Assembly (NCBI GenBank): GCA_035623275.1
Contig: DASPTT010000033.1
Location: 1 to 44,809 of the forward strand
Length of the DNA stretch: 44,809 nt
Direction of reading: 5' to 3'
Source: DASPTT01 sp035623275
Lineage (GTDB): Bacteria; Actinomycetota; Acidimicrobiia; Acidimicrobiales; UBA8190
The notes under the pieces were generated by a model. That model did not search any database. It saw only the letters and a list, made by a program, of their open reading frames with translations, and was not told the origin of the DNA. Positions 17,348 to 25,431 of the stretch are shown piece after piece; position 1 is the stretch's first letter; each line of letters begins with the position of its first letter. The translations under genes and the position numbers were made by a program.

Positions 17348-18822
17348 GCCGGCTCCGCCACGGCCTTGGTCTCCAGGTACTCCTCGAAGCCGGCGACCCC
17401 CATCTCGCGGCCGATCCCCGACTGCTTGTAGCCGCCGAAGGGCATGTCCGGCGAGTACCACACGCCGCCGTTGACGCTCACGGTGCCGGTGCGAAGGCGC
17501 GCCGCCACCGCCATGGCCCGCTCGCGGTCGCCCGAGGACACCGAGCCGGAGAGGCCGTAGGGGGAGTCGTTGGCGATCCGCACGGCGTCGTCGTCCCCGT
17601 CGTGGGGGACGGCCACGAGCACCGGGCCGAAGATCTCCTCGCGGGCCACCCGGGCGTCGTTGCCCACGCCGACGACGAGGGTGGGCTCGACGAAGAAGCC
17701 GCGGGGCCGGTCCGGGGGGCGCCCGCCGCCGACCACGATGCTCCCGCCCTCCTCCTTGGCCAGTGCGATGTAGCCCTCGACCCGGTCGCGCTGGCGGGCG
17801 CTGATGAGCGGCCCGCAGATCGTTCCCGGATCGAGCGGGTCGCCGGCCTTGAGCCCGCTGAGCGTCGCCGCCGCGATGTCGACCGCCTGGTCGAAGCGGC
17901 CTCGCGGCACGAGCAGGCGGGTGGTGATCGCACACCCCTGGCCAGCGTGCATGCACACGGTGAAGGCCGCGGTCGACACCGCGCCGGCCAGGTCCGCGTC
18001 GTCGAGGACGACGAACGCCGACTTGCCGCCGAGCTCGAGGAACACCCGCTTCAGGGTCGGCGCGGCAGCGGCCATGATCGTGCGGCCGGTGTCGGTCGAG
18101 CCGGTGAAGCTGACCTGGTCCACGCGCTCGTCGGTGCACAGCGGTGCCCCGAACGCCGGAGCCGACGACGTCACGATGTTGACCACGCCGGGGGGGACGT
18201 CGGTCTCCTCGGCGATGATCCGCCCCAGCACGGTGGCCACCCACGGGGTGTCGGGGGCGGGCTTCAGGACCACGGTGTTGCCCGCCGCCAGGGCGGGGCC
18301 CAGCTTGGCCAGGTTGATCTGCTGGGGCACGTTCCACGGGGTGATGGCGGCCACCACACCCGTCGGCTCACGTCGCACCCAGCGGTGGCTCGGCACGCCG
18401 AGCGGCGACGCCTCCCCCATGTCGACCACCCACTCGTAGCGCTCGGCCAGGTCCGCAGCCCAGCCCAGCGAGCGCACCGGCTCGTCGAGGGCGGCGGTGC
18501 GAGTGAAGAAGTCCGGCGAGCCCGTCTCGGCGATGGTGAGGGCCCGCAAGTCGTCGACGTGCTTCTCGAGCGCCCCCTGCAGCTGGCGCAGGCAGCGCAC
18601 CCGCAGGGCCACGTCGGCCGACCAGCCGGTGTCGTCGAAGGCACGGCGGGCAGCGGCGACGGCCCGGTCGAGGTCGTCGGCCGTGGCCTCGGCGACCTTC
18701 CCCAGCACCTCCTCGGTCGCCGGGTCGAGGGTGTCGTAGACGGCCCCGTTCGACGCCGGGACCAGCGCCCCGTCGATGAGCATCCGCTCCTCGCCGATGG
18801 CGGCGATCTCGTCGACACTCAT
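17344..18822 (-). CDS. NAD-dependent aldehyde dehydrogenase (AldA-like)
   Basis: A 492-residue member of the aldehyde dehydrogenase superfamily, oxidising an aldehyde to the acid. The catalytic set is complete: Asn164 in TPWNVPQQINLAK, Lys187 in TVVLKPAPDTP, Glu263 in FLELGGKS and nucleophile Cys297 in HAGQGCAITTRL. The cofactor-side FTGSTDTGR is also present. The start MSVDEIAAIG at 18822 overlaps the stop of the upstream dehydrogenase (ATGA). A long upstream extension of the frame is only antisense shadow. It resembles by position and type aldA (Rv0768) of the mycobacterial cyp51 locus. It probably oxidises the product of a P450 or alcohol dehydrogenase in the cluster. Confidence 0.94.
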   Translation of the reverse strand: MSVDEIAAIGEERMLIDGALVPASNGAVYDTLDPATEEVLGKVAEATADDLDRAVAAARRAFDDTGWSADVALRVRCLRQLQGALEKHVDDLRALTIAETGSPDFFTRTAALDEPVRSLGWAADLAERYEWVVDMGEASPLGVPSHRWVRREPTGVVAAITPWNVPQQINLAKLGPALAAGNTVVLKPAPDTPWVATVLGRIIAEETDVPPGVVNIVTSSAPAFGAPLCTDERVDQVSFTGSTDTGRTIMAAAAPTLKRVFLELGGKSAFVVLDDADLAGAVSTAAFTVCMHAGQGCAITTRLLVPRGRFDQAVDIAAATLSGLKAGDPLDPGTICGPLISARQRDRVEGYIALAKEEGGSIVVGGGRPPDRPRGFFVEPTLVVGVGNDARVAREEIFGPVLVAVPHDGDDDAVRIANDSPYGLSGSVSSGDRERAMAVAARLRTGTVSVNGGVWYSPDMPFGGYKQSGIGREMGVAGFEEYLETKAVAEPA

Positions 18823-19733
18823 GGCTCTCCTCCCGTGCTCGTGGCGGTACTCGCCCCGCCCATCGGATCGGGCGCGAGCCCGAAGACGGCGTCGATCCTG
18901 GCCTCGGTCATGGCCGCCAGCGGCAGGGCCACACCGAGACGGTCGCCGAGGGCCACCACCGCCTGCAAGTCCTTGTGGGCCAGCCCCGCACCGTTGCGCA
19001 TGGCCCCCACGATGTCGGGATGGTCCTGGGGGCCGAAGGGCGCCACGCTCTGGCGGAACATCAGCCGCGAGGAGCCGCCGATCCACTGATCGCTGGCCCG
19101 GATCACCTCGGCCAGCTCGAGCAGGTCGACCCCGGCCGCCTCGGCAAGGGTCTGGGCCTCGTAGGCGGCCAGCCACGACGCGTACTGCACCAGGTTGCGG
19201 GCCAGCTTGGCCTGCAGGCCCGCCCCGAGCGGGCCCATCCGCACCACCAGCGAGCTGAAGCCCTGGAGCACGGGGCGAACGCGGTCGATGACGTCCTCGT
19301 CGCCCCCCAGCATCGACACCAACGCGCCCTGCGCCGCGGCCGCCGGGCCGCCGCTCACGCCGCAGTCGAGCACGTCGACGTCGCGTGCGGCGGCGGACTC
19401 GGCCACGGCCCGCACCGTGTCGGGCGACACGGTGGAGAGCACGACGATCGTCGACCCCGGCTTCGCCGCCGCCAGCGCGCCCCCGTCGCCGTCGACCACC
19501 GTGCGCACCTGTGCGTCGTTCACCACCGCCACCAGGATCACGTCGGCGGTGGCGGCGAGATCCGCGGGGTCGGCGGCGATGCGGGCGCTCTGCGCGAAGG
19601 GCTCGGTGGCCTCGGCCCGCACGTCGCACACGGTGAGCCCGATGCCCGCTTGGGCCAGGGCCCCGGCCACGCCGCGCCCGATGTCGCCGAGGCCGATCAC
19701 GCCGGCCGTGGGTGTGTCCGGCTTTGCGCCCAT
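18819..19733 (-). CDS. NAD(P)-binding dehydrogenase, 3-hydroxyisobutyrate dehydrogenase family
   Basis: A 304-residue protein. It has an N-terminal Rossmann motif (AGVIGLGDIGRGVAGALAQA), the substrate-binding loop DCGVSGGPAAAAQGALVSML and the catalytic-Lys helix in GLQAKLARNLVQYAS. This family oxidises beta-hydroxyacids. The ATG at 19733 has GAGGGG about 8 bases upstream; longer forms would run into the operator region. It is the first gene of the leftward operon, divergent from the DUF6125-like gene across the palindrome. By position it corresponds to Rv0770, from memory. Confidence 0.9.
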   Translation of the reverse strand: MGAKPDTPTAGVIGLGDIGRGVAGALAQAGIGLTVCDVRAEATEPFAQSARIAADPADLAATADVILVAVVNDAQVRTVVDGDGGALAAAKPGSTIVVLSTVSPDTVRAVAESAAARDVDVLDCGVSGGPAAAAQGALVSMLGGDEDVIDRVRPVLQGFSSLVVRMGPLGAGLQAKLARNLVQYASWLAAYEAQTLAEAAGVDLLELAEVIRASDQWIGGSSRLMFRQSVAPFGPQDHPDIVGAMRNGAGLAHKDLQAVVALGDRLGVALPLAAMTEARIDAVFGLAPDPMGGASTATSTGGEP

Positions 19734-19747
19734 CTCGGATTCCCCTC

Positions 19748-19776
19748 TAGTCAGACAGGTGTCTGGACTGTAGTCT
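19748..19776 (+). promoter_or_regulatory. Promoter of the rightward arm, with leaderless start
   Basis: TAGTCA (19748-19753, 4 of 6 matches to TTGACA), a 17-base spacer and TAGTCT (19771-19776) are followed by 6 bases and then the ATG at 19783. Transcription would begin at the start codon. No ribosome site is seen. The TetR-type palindrome fills the spacer. Confidence 0.5.
19752..19765. promoter_or_regulatory. Perfect 14-bp palindrome, probable operator of the local TetR regulator
   Basis: CAGACAGGTGTCTG is an exact inverted repeat (6-bp arms, 2-bp centre) in the 49-base gap between the divergent operons. A further GTCTGG half-site occurs at 19773-19778, within and just after the -10. Binding here would block the rightward promoter and could also cover the leftward one. 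A TetR gene is the second gene of the right arm. Confidence 0.6.
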
Positions 19777-19782
19777 GGCGCC

Positions 19783-20571
19783 ATGCCCGACGCCACCGGA
19801 ACCGCATCCGACACCGCGCCCGTCAGCGCACGCGTCAGCGCACGCGTCACCGGCGCCGACGACGGGCTGGCCGACTATTCGGGACCCTTCGACCCCGACT
19901 TCCGCTACGAGGACCTGTCCAAGGACGCCCTCGTCCGCCTGGTGCGCGAGTTCGCCCTCATCGTGCACCTCCTCGACCGCTCCATGTGCGCGGCCATCGG
20001 CATGCGCTACGGAGGCGACGCCGTCAACGAGCTGGCCGTGGAGGAGTGGCGCGGCGCCAGCCCCGTCTACGGCGGGCGTCTGCGGGAGATCATGCAGGTG
20101 GAGGGCGACGGCGTGCCCGCGATCTTCAAGGTGCTCCAGCTCGACCCCGGCTTCCCGCACCACTACATGGACGTGCACTACGAGGTGGTCGACGAGCACC
20201 ACGGCTTCTTCGAGCTGGCCCACTGCGGCGCGCTGCTCGACGCCGAGCCGTGGGGCGAGCGCATGGTCACGGGGATGTGCCACCACATCGAGGACGGCAC
20301 CTTCGACTACACGGCCCAGGCGGTGAACCCCAAGGCCCGCATCCGTCCCGTGCACCGCCCGCCGCGCGTGCCGGCCGACCGGGTGCCCCACTGCCGGTGG
20401 GAGGTGGTCATCGACGACGACACCGAGACCCTCCCCGAGGCCGACATCACCCGCATCACCGCGGGCACCACGGCCGCCACCTTCCGCTTCCCGCCGATGC
20501 GCGACGGGACGCCCCACGTCCCCGGACCCGCCCCGTCGTCGGGGCCCGCGCCGGCGGGGAACGGATCATGA
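19783..20571 (+). CDS. Conserved protein, DUF6125-like, function unknown
   Basis: A 262-residue protein. After a variable N-terminus containing a short SARV repeat, residues about 45-90 form helices with LVRLVREFALIVHLLDRSM and AVNELAVEEW. This pattern resembles the DUF6125 family, but I assign it from memory only. The middle has a His/Cys-rich stretch (FPHHYMDVHYEVVDEHHGFF, ELAHCGALLD, TGMCHHIEDGTFDY) that could bind a metal or a ligand, and the end is Pro-rich. It is the first gene of the rightward operon. Its stop overlaps the TetR start (ATGA), so the two are produced together. I cannot give it a reaction. Confidence 0.72.
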   Translation: MPDATGTASDTAPVSARVSARVTGADDGLADYSGPFDPDFRYEDLSKDALVRLVREFALIVHLLDRSMCAAIGMRYGGDAVNELAVEEWRGASPVYGGRLREIMQVEGDGVPAIFKVLQLDPGFPHHYMDVHYEVVDEHHGFFELAHCGALLDAEPWGERMVTGMCHHIEDGTFDYTAQAVNPKARIRPVHRPPRVPADRVPHCRWEVVIDDDTETLPEADITRITAGTTAATFRFPPMRDGTPHVPGPAPSSGPAPAGNGS

Positions 20572-21182
20572 GCCTCCCCGCCTTCGACCCCGGCGCCGAG
20601 GACGCGCGCGCCGCGGAGGCCACCCGCCGCCGGCTCACCGCCAGGCAGGCGGCGATCGTGGAGCGCCTCATCGAGGCCGCGGCCGACGAGGCGCGCGAGA
20701 CCGGGTACGAGGGCACGACCGTGCGCTCTGCGGCCAAGCGCGCCGGGGTGGCTCCGGCCACGGCGTACACGTACTTCGCGTCCAAGGACCACCTGCTGGC
20801 CGAGGTGCTGTGGCGGCGCATGGAGGCGTTGCCCGTGCTCGAGCACGACCCGACGTCCACACCGCTCGAGCGGCTGGCGGCCGAGCTGCGGGTGGTGGGG
20901 CTGTTCATGGCCGACGACACCACGCTGGCCTCCGCCTGCACGACGGCCATGCTCGGGGGCGGGCCGGAGGTGTTCTCGCTGCGGACGCGCTTCGGGGCGG
21001 CCCTGCGGGCCAGGACCGCCGCGGCCCTGGGCGACAAGGCCGACCCGGTGGTGCTGCGGAGCCTGGACTTCGCCTGGTCCGGTGCCATGCTCTTCGCCGG
21101 CATGGGCCACATGTCGTTCGCCGAGGTCCCCGACGCGCTGGCGGAGACGGCGCGCCTGCTGCTGGAGGGAGCGGCCCGATGA
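20568..21182 (+). CDS. TetR-family transcriptional regulator
   Basis: A 204-residue protein. The N-terminal helix-turn-helix lies at about residues 25-75, with AADEARETGYEGTTVRSAAK and AGVAPATAYTYFASKDHLLA, the typical TetR HTH with the YxYFxSKxxL signature. The C-terminal helices form a ligand-binding and dimer domain without recognisable ligand specificity. Start and stop both overlap neighbours in ATGA junctions. It corresponds by position to Rv0767c, from memory. It most likely represses the divergent operons through the palindrome at 19752-19765, responding to a lipid-like inducer; that is inference from layout. Confidence 0.9.
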   Translation: MSLPAFDPGAEDARAAEATRRRLTARQAAIVERLIEAAADEARETGYEGTTVRSAAKRAGVAPATAYTYFASKDHLLAEVLWRRMEALPVLEHDPTSTPLERLAAELRVVGLFMADDTTLASACTTAMLGGGPEVFSLRTRFGAALRARTAAALGDKADPVVLRSLDFAWSGAMLFAGMGHMSFAEVPDALAETARLLLEGAAR

Positions 21183-22399
21183 CGCCGGGGGCGGAGACCC
21201 TCGAGCGGGCCGTGGCGCCGCTTCGCTACAACCCCTACGACTACGAGATCCACGAGGACCCCTACCCCACCTATGCCCGCCTGCGGGCGGAAGCGCCCCT
21301 GTACCGCAACGAGGAGCTCGACTTCTGGGCCCTGTCGCGCCACGAGGACGTGCTCGGCGCCTTCCGGAACCCGGGGCAGCTCTCCAACCGCTTCGGCGTC
21401 TCCCTGGATCCCGCCGCCTATGGCCCCGAAGCCCACCGGGCCATGTCCTTCCTGGCCATGGACCCGCCCCGCCACACCCGCATGCGCTCGCTGGTGTCCA
21501 AGGCGTTCACGCCGAGGCGGGTGGCCGAGATGGAGCCGCGGGTGCGCGCCATCGCCCTGGAGCACATCGAGCCGGCCGTCGAGCGCGCCAGCTTCGACTT
21601 CGTCGGCGACTTCGCCGGGCGCATGCCCATGGACGTCATCTCCGAGATGATCGGCGTGCCCCGCGCCGATCGGGCCGAGATGCGCCGGCTGGCCGACCTC
21701 CTGGTGCACCGTGAGGAGGGCCTCAACGACATCCCGCCCGAGGGGATCGAGGCCGCGCTCACCATGGCCGGCTACTTCGCCGACATGGTGGCGCAGCGCC
21801 GCGCCGCGCCCACCGAGGACCTGACCTCGGCGCTGCTCGACGCCGACATGGAGGGCGACCGGCTCACCGACGACGAGATCATCGGCTTCCTGTTCCTCAT
21901 GACGGTGGCCGGCAACGAGACGACGACGAAGCTGCTGGCCAACGCCTGGTACTGGGGTTGGCGCTTCCCCGACGAACGGTCCAAGGTGCTGGCGGATCCC
22001 GGGCGGGTGGTGGACTGGGTGGAGGAGACCCTTCGCTTCGACGCCTCGACGCAGATGCTGTTGCGGGTCACCACCGGCGAGGTCGAGCTCTACGACACGG
22101 TGCTGCCCGACAGCGCGCGCGTCCTGCTGCTCGTCGGCGCGGCCAACCGCGACGAGGCGGTGTTCGACGACCCCGACCGCTACGACCTCGACCGAGACAC
22201 CACCAAGCTGGTCAGCTTCGGCAGCGGCCGCCACCATTGCCTGGGCGCGGCCCTCGCCCGGTTGGAGGCACGGGTGGGCCTGCGTGAGCTGGCCCAGCGC
22301 GTGGCCGGCTACGAGATCGACGCGGCGCGCGCCGAGCGGGTGCACTCCATCAACGTGCGGGGCTTCGCTGCGCTCCCCACCACCGTCACACCGCGCTGA
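21179..22399 (+). CDS. Cytochrome P450, CYP123-like by context
   Basis: A 406-residue P450. It has MDPPRHTRMRSLVSKAFTPR (C-helix region), the I-helix motif TVAGNETTTK, an ExxR in VEETLRFDAS and the heme loop FGSGRHHCLGAALARLEA. The I-helix carries Asn-Glu-Thr-Thr, within the range seen in bacterial P450s. The start overlaps the TetR stop and its own stop overlaps the next start (TGATG). Its place directly before an SDR and CYP51 matches cyp123 (Rv0766c) in M. tuberculosis, as I recall it. Electrons probably come from the ferredoxin encoded three genes downstream. The substrate is unknown. Confidence 0.92.
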   Translation: MTPGAETLERAVAPLRYNPYDYEIHEDPYPTYARLRAEAPLYRNEELDFWALSRHEDVLGAFRNPGQLSNRFGVSLDPAAYGPEAHRAMSFLAMDPPRHTRMRSLVSKAFTPRRVAEMEPRVRAIALEHIEPAVERASFDFVGDFAGRMPMDVISEMIGVPRADRAEMRRLADLLVHREEGLNDIPPEGIEAALTMAGYFADMVAQRRAAPTEDLTSALLDADMEGDRLTDDEIIGFLFLMTVAGNETTTKLLANAWYWGWRFPDERSKVLADPGRVVDWVEETLRFDASTQMLLRVTTGEVELYDTVLPDSARVLLLVGAANRDEAVFDDPDRYDLDRDTTKLVSFGSGRHHCLGAALARLEARVGLRELAQRVAGYEIDAARAERVHSINVRGFAALPTTVTPR

Positions 22400-23283
22400 T
22401 GCCGACCTTCGTCCCGCACCCCGAGCGGCGCCCGACGGTGGTGACCGGCGCCTCCTCTGGCATCGGCCGCGCCACCGCCGTGGCGCTGGCCGCGGCCGGG
22501 CACCCGGTGGTGCTCGGGGCCCGGCGCGGCGACCGCCTGGAGGACACGGCCGAGCAGATCCGTGCCGCGGGCGGCGAGGCCCATCCCGTGCGCCTGGACC
22601 TGGCCGACCCCGCCTCCGTCGAGGCGTTCGTCAAGGGGGCGCGCGAGGCGGTCGGCGAGGTCGACGTGTTCGTGTCGGCCGCCGGAAGGTCCGTGCCCGA
22701 CTCGGCCGTCGACCCCAACCCCGACGACTTCGCCGCCATCGTGGAGGTCAACCTGCTGGGTGTGCAGCGGCTGGTGGCGTCGCTCGTCCCCGCCATGGTC
22801 GAGCGCCACCACGGCGACGTCGTCTTCGTCACCTCGGAGATGGTCCGATGGCCGCGCGTGCGCGCCTCGGGCTACGCCGCGTCGAAGTGGGGGCTGGAGG
22901 GCTACGCCCGCACCCTGCAGATGGAGCTGGAGGGCACCGGCGTGCGCGCCTCGATCGTCCAGCCGGGCCAGACCGTCACCGAGATGGGCAGCGACTGGGA
23001 CCCCGAGGTGACCACCGAGGTCCTCGGCGAGTGGATCCGCTGGGGCGTGGCCCGTCACCACCACTTCCTGCACCCCGACGCCGTCGCCGGCGCGGTGCGG
23101 ACCGTGGTGGAGACGCTGCCGGGCACCCACCTCACCCTGGTCGAGGTCCAGCCCGAGGCGCCGATCGATCCCGACCCCCGATCGCCATCGCCCTCGGCAT
23201 CGCCCTCGGCATCGCCCTCGGCATCGCACTCGCCATCGCCGTCGGCATCGCACTCGGCATCGCAACAAGGAGGAGACCGATGA
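22399..23283 (+). CDS. SDR-family oxidoreductase with repetitive C-terminal tail
   Basis: A 294-residue short-chain dehydrogenase. It has VVTGASSGIGRATAVALAAA, the Arg-containing VLGARRGDRL, suggesting NADP, and the catalytic Tyr159-x3-Lys163 in GYAASKWGLEGYA with Ser146. The enzyme domain ends near residue 257. The last 37 residues are a Ser/Pro/Ala/His tail produced by a 12-bp DNA repeat, which is not part of the SDR fold. It is coupled to the P450 upstream (TGATG) and to CYP51 downstream (ATGA). The positional equivalent is Rv0765c. Sterol or lipid ketone reduction is a reasonable guess. Confidence 0.9.
   Translation: MPTFVPHPERRPTVVTGASSGIGRATAVALAAAGHPVVLGARRGDRLEDTAEQIRAAGGEAHPVRLDLADPASVEAFVKGAREAVGEVDVFVSAAGRSVPDSAVDPNPDDFAAIVEVNLLGVQRLVASLVPAMVERHHGDVVFVTSEMVRWPRVRASGYAASKWGLEGYARTLQMELEGTGVRASIVQPGQTVTEMGSDWDPEVTTEVLGEWIRWGVARHHHFLHPDAVAGAVRTVVETLPGTHLTLVEVQPEAPIDPDPRSPSPSASPSASPSASHSPSPSASHSASQQGGDR
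23187..23258 (+). repeat. Tandem repeat, six 12-bp units inside the SDR 3' end
   Basis: Six units of the ATCGCCCTCGGC type follow one another at 23187-23258; the first three are identical and the others differ by one or two bases. A seventh, degenerate unit runs into the CYP51 ribosome site. Because the unit is 12 bp, changes in copy number alter only the tail length and keep the reading frame. Confidence 0.85.
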
Positions 23284-24665
23284 CACCCGACACAGCCACC
23301 GCCCTGCGTGAGCCGCCCAAGGTGTCGGGCGGCGAGGGCGAGCACGGGCACCTGGAAGAGCTCCGCCACGACCCCATCGGGCTGATGCGCCGGGTGCGCG
23401 AGGAGTGCGGCGACGTCGGCGAGTTCCGCCTGGCGGAGCGCGACGTGGTGCTGCTCACCGGGGCGGAGGCCAACGAGTTCTTCTTCCGCGCCCCCGAGGA
23501 GGTCCTGGACCAGGCCGAGGCCTACCCGTTCATGACGCCCGTCTTCGGGGAAGGCGTGATCTTCGACGCCCCACCCGAGCGCCGGCGCGAGATGCTCCAC
23601 AACCAGGCCCTGCGCGACAAGTTCATGCGCGGCCACGCCTCGACCATCGCCGACGAGGTCACGAGGATGGTGGCCCAGTGGGAGGCCGCCCCCGGGCAGA
23701 CGGGGACCATCGACCTGCTCGACTGGTTCGCCGAGCTGACCATCTACACGTCGTCGGCCTGTCTCATCGGCAAGAAGTTCCGCAAGGAGCTCGACCGGCG
23801 CTTCGCCGAGCTCTACCACGACCTCGAACGCGGCACGGACGCCCTGGCCTACGTCGATCCGTACGCACCCGGCGTCGAGAGCTTCGTCCGGCGCGACGCG
23901 GCGCGGATCGGACTGGTCGGGCTGGTGCAGGAGATCATGGACCGGCGCGCCGCGGGGCCGCAGGCCGGCGACGAGGACCGGGACCTGCTCGACGTCCTCA
24001 TGTCCATCCGCAACGAGGACGGCAGCCCGCGCTTCTCCACCGACGAGGTCACCGGGATGTTCATCTCGATGATGTTCGCCGGACACCACACCACGTCGGG
24101 CACCGCGGCGTGGACCCTGATCGAGTTGCTGCGCCATCCGCAGGAGATGGCCGCGGTGGTGGCCGAGCTCGACGAGCTCTACGCCCACGGCGAGGAGGTG
24201 AGCTACCAGGCACTGCGGGAGATGCCGCGCCTGGAGGCCGCCATCAAGGAGGCGCTGCGCCTGCACCCCCCGCTCATCCTGGTGCTGCGGGTGGCCAAGG
24301 AGGACCTCGAGGTGGAGGGCTTCCGGATCGCCAAGGGCAAGCTGGTGGGCGCCTCGCTGGCGGTGTCCAACCGCATCCCCGAGGACTTCCCGGACCCCGA
24401 CGCCTTCGTGCCCGAGCGCTACCTGGACCCGCGCCTGGAGGACCAGGCCAACCCGTGGACGTGGATCCCCTTCGGGGCTGGCCGGCACCGCTGCGTGGGC
24501 GCGCCCTTCGCGATGATGCAGCTCAAGGCCATCTTCTCGGTGCTCCTGCGCGGCTGGGAGTTCGAGCTGGCCCAGCCCCCCGACACCTATCGCAACGACC
24601 ACTCGAAGATGGTCGTGCAGCTGGCCCAGCCCTGCGCCGTGCACTTCGCCGGGCGCGCCCGGTGA
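23280..24665 (+). CDS. cyp51: Sterol 14-alpha-demethylase-type cytochrome P450 (CYP51)
   Basis: A 461-residue P450 that I recognise as CYP51 from extended similarity to the M. tuberculosis protein. It has VSGGEGEHGHLEELRHDPIG near the start, ANEFFFRAPEE, AYPFMTPVFGEGVIFDAPPE, a B-C region with RREMLHNQALRD, the I-helix MFAGHHTTSGTAAWTLIELL, EALRLHPPLILVLRVAK, and the heme loop FGAGRHRCVGAPFAMMQ with Cys405. The His-Thr-Thr of the I-helix, in place of the usual Asp/Glu-Thr, is a CYP51 trait. The enzyme removes the 14-alpha-methyl group of sterols; the bacterial physiological substrate is uncertain. The ATG at 23280 has a perfect AGGAGG upstream and overlaps the SDR stop. The ferredoxin follows directly. 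Confidence 0.96.
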   Translation: MTPDTATALREPPKVSGGEGEHGHLEELRHDPIGLMRRVREECGDVGEFRLAERDVVLLTGAEANEFFFRAPEEVLDQAEAYPFMTPVFGEGVIFDAPPERRREMLHNQALRDKFMRGHASTIADEVTRMVAQWEAAPGQTGTIDLLDWFAELTIYTSSACLIGKKFRKELDRRFAELYHDLERGTDALAYVDPYAPGVESFVRRDAARIGLVGLVQEIMDRRAAGPQAGDEDRDLLDVLMSIRNEDGSPRFSTDEVTGMFISMMFAGHHTTSGTAAWTLIELLRHPQEMAAVVAELDELYAHGEEVSYQALREMPRLEAAIKEALRLHPPLILVLRVAKEDLEVEGFRIAKGKLVGASLAVSNRIPEDFPDPDAFVPERYLDPRLEDQANPWTWIPFGAGRHRCVGAPFAMMQLKAIFSVLLRGWEFELAQPPDTYRNDHSKMVVQLAQPCAVHFAGRAR

Positions 24666-24856
24666 GGATCGTGGTAGACCGCGACCTGTGCCAGGGGCAC
24701 GGCGTATGCGAGAGCGAGGCGCCGGAGGTGTTCTCGGTGTCGAAGCAGGGAGTGCTCACCATCCTCGACGAGTCCCCGCCCGAGTCGCTGCGGGGCCGGA
24801 TCGAGGCCGCCGTCGGTTTCTGCCCCACGAGCGCACTGCGAATCGAGGAGGACTGA
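24662..24856 (+). CDS. 3Fe-4S ferredoxin, probable electron donor to CYP51
   Basis: A 64-residue protein from a GTG that overlaps the CYP51 stop (GTGA). Cysteines 10, 16 and 54 lie in LCQGHGVCESEAPEVF and FCPTSAL, with His13 where a fourth Cys would sit. This is the pattern of single 3Fe-4S ferredoxins that serve bacterial P450s. It corresponds to Rv0763c, which neighbours cyp51 in M. tuberculosis. It is the only ferredoxin in this window, while four P450s are present. No ferredoxin reductase is seen nearby. Confidence 0.93.
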   Translation: MRIVVDRDLCQGHGVCESEAPEVFSVSKQGVLTILDESPPESLRGRIEAAVGFCPTSALRIEED

Positions 24857-24857
24857 C

Positions 24858-25412
24858 ATGGCGGCCTACCCGTACGACGAGCTCGCCGAGATGGTGGAGC
24901 GGTGGGTCGAGGCCAACCATGAGGCGGAGGCGGCCCAGGACTGGAGGCCGATGGCCGAGCTGTACACCGAGGACGCCACCTACGGCTGGAACATGGGTCC
25001 CCACGAGGAGTTCATGGCCGTCGGGCGCGACGAGATCCGAGACATCGCCCTGGGACTGGAGATGGCCGGGCTCGACGGCTGGACCTACCCCTACCAGAAG
25101 GTCCTCATCGACCCCGTCCAGGGCGAGGTCATCGGCCTGTGGAAGCAGATCGCGGATGCCACCCGCCCCGACGGGAGCCCGTACGTGATCGCCGGGATCG
25201 GGGGGAGCTGGTTCCGCTACGCCGGCAACTGGCAGTGGTCGTGGCAGCGGGACTTCTTCGACGTCGGCAACGCCACCGCCCTGTTCATCGAGATGATCAA
25301 GGCGGATGCGCTGAGCGAGGGGATGAAGCGGCGCATCGAGCGGGCGGCCTCGGGCGAGCTGCTCCCCGGCCACTACCGCCCCGGCGACGCCCCGGTCGGC
25401 CTCTGGGACTGA
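24858..25412 (+). CDS. SnoaL-like / NTF2-fold protein, function unknown
   Basis: A 184-residue protein starting one base after the ferredoxin stop, with GAGGAGG upstream of the ATG. It has the NTF2-like layout: a helix with ELAEMVERWVEANHEAEAAQ, then WRPMAELYTEDATYGWNMGP, then aromatic beta strands (YVIAGIGGSWFRYAG, WQWSWQRDFFDVGNA). The family covers small-molecule isomerases, cyclases and binding proteins. The strong coupling to the cyp51 and ferredoxin genes suggests a part in the same pathway. The reaction is unknown. The C-terminal helix and tail are longer than in most SnoaL proteins. Confidence 0.75.
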   Translation: MAAYPYDELAEMVERWVEANHEAEAAQDWRPMAELYTEDATYGWNMGPHEEFMAVGRDEIRDIALGLEMAGLDGWTYPYQKVLIDPVQGEVIGLWKQIADATRPDGSPYVIAGIGGSWFRYAGNWQWSWQRDFFDVGNATALFIEMIKADALSEGMKRRIERAASGELLPGHYRPGDAPVGLWD

Positions 25413-25431
25413 CGCACCCCCGGGACGGGGC

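Noticed and set aside
18975..20567. A long plus-strand extension of the TetR reading frame
   Set aside because: It crosses the divergent operator and is antisense to the dehydrogenase gene. The TetR domain begins after the ATG at 20568, which overlaps the preceding stop.
22284..24665. A continuous frame joining the P450 end, the SDR region and CYP51, suggesting a fusion protein
   Set aside because: The upstream part is out of frame with the real SDR. CYP51 has its own AGGAGG and ATG at 23280, and its N-terminus matches the known mycobacterial CYP51 start.
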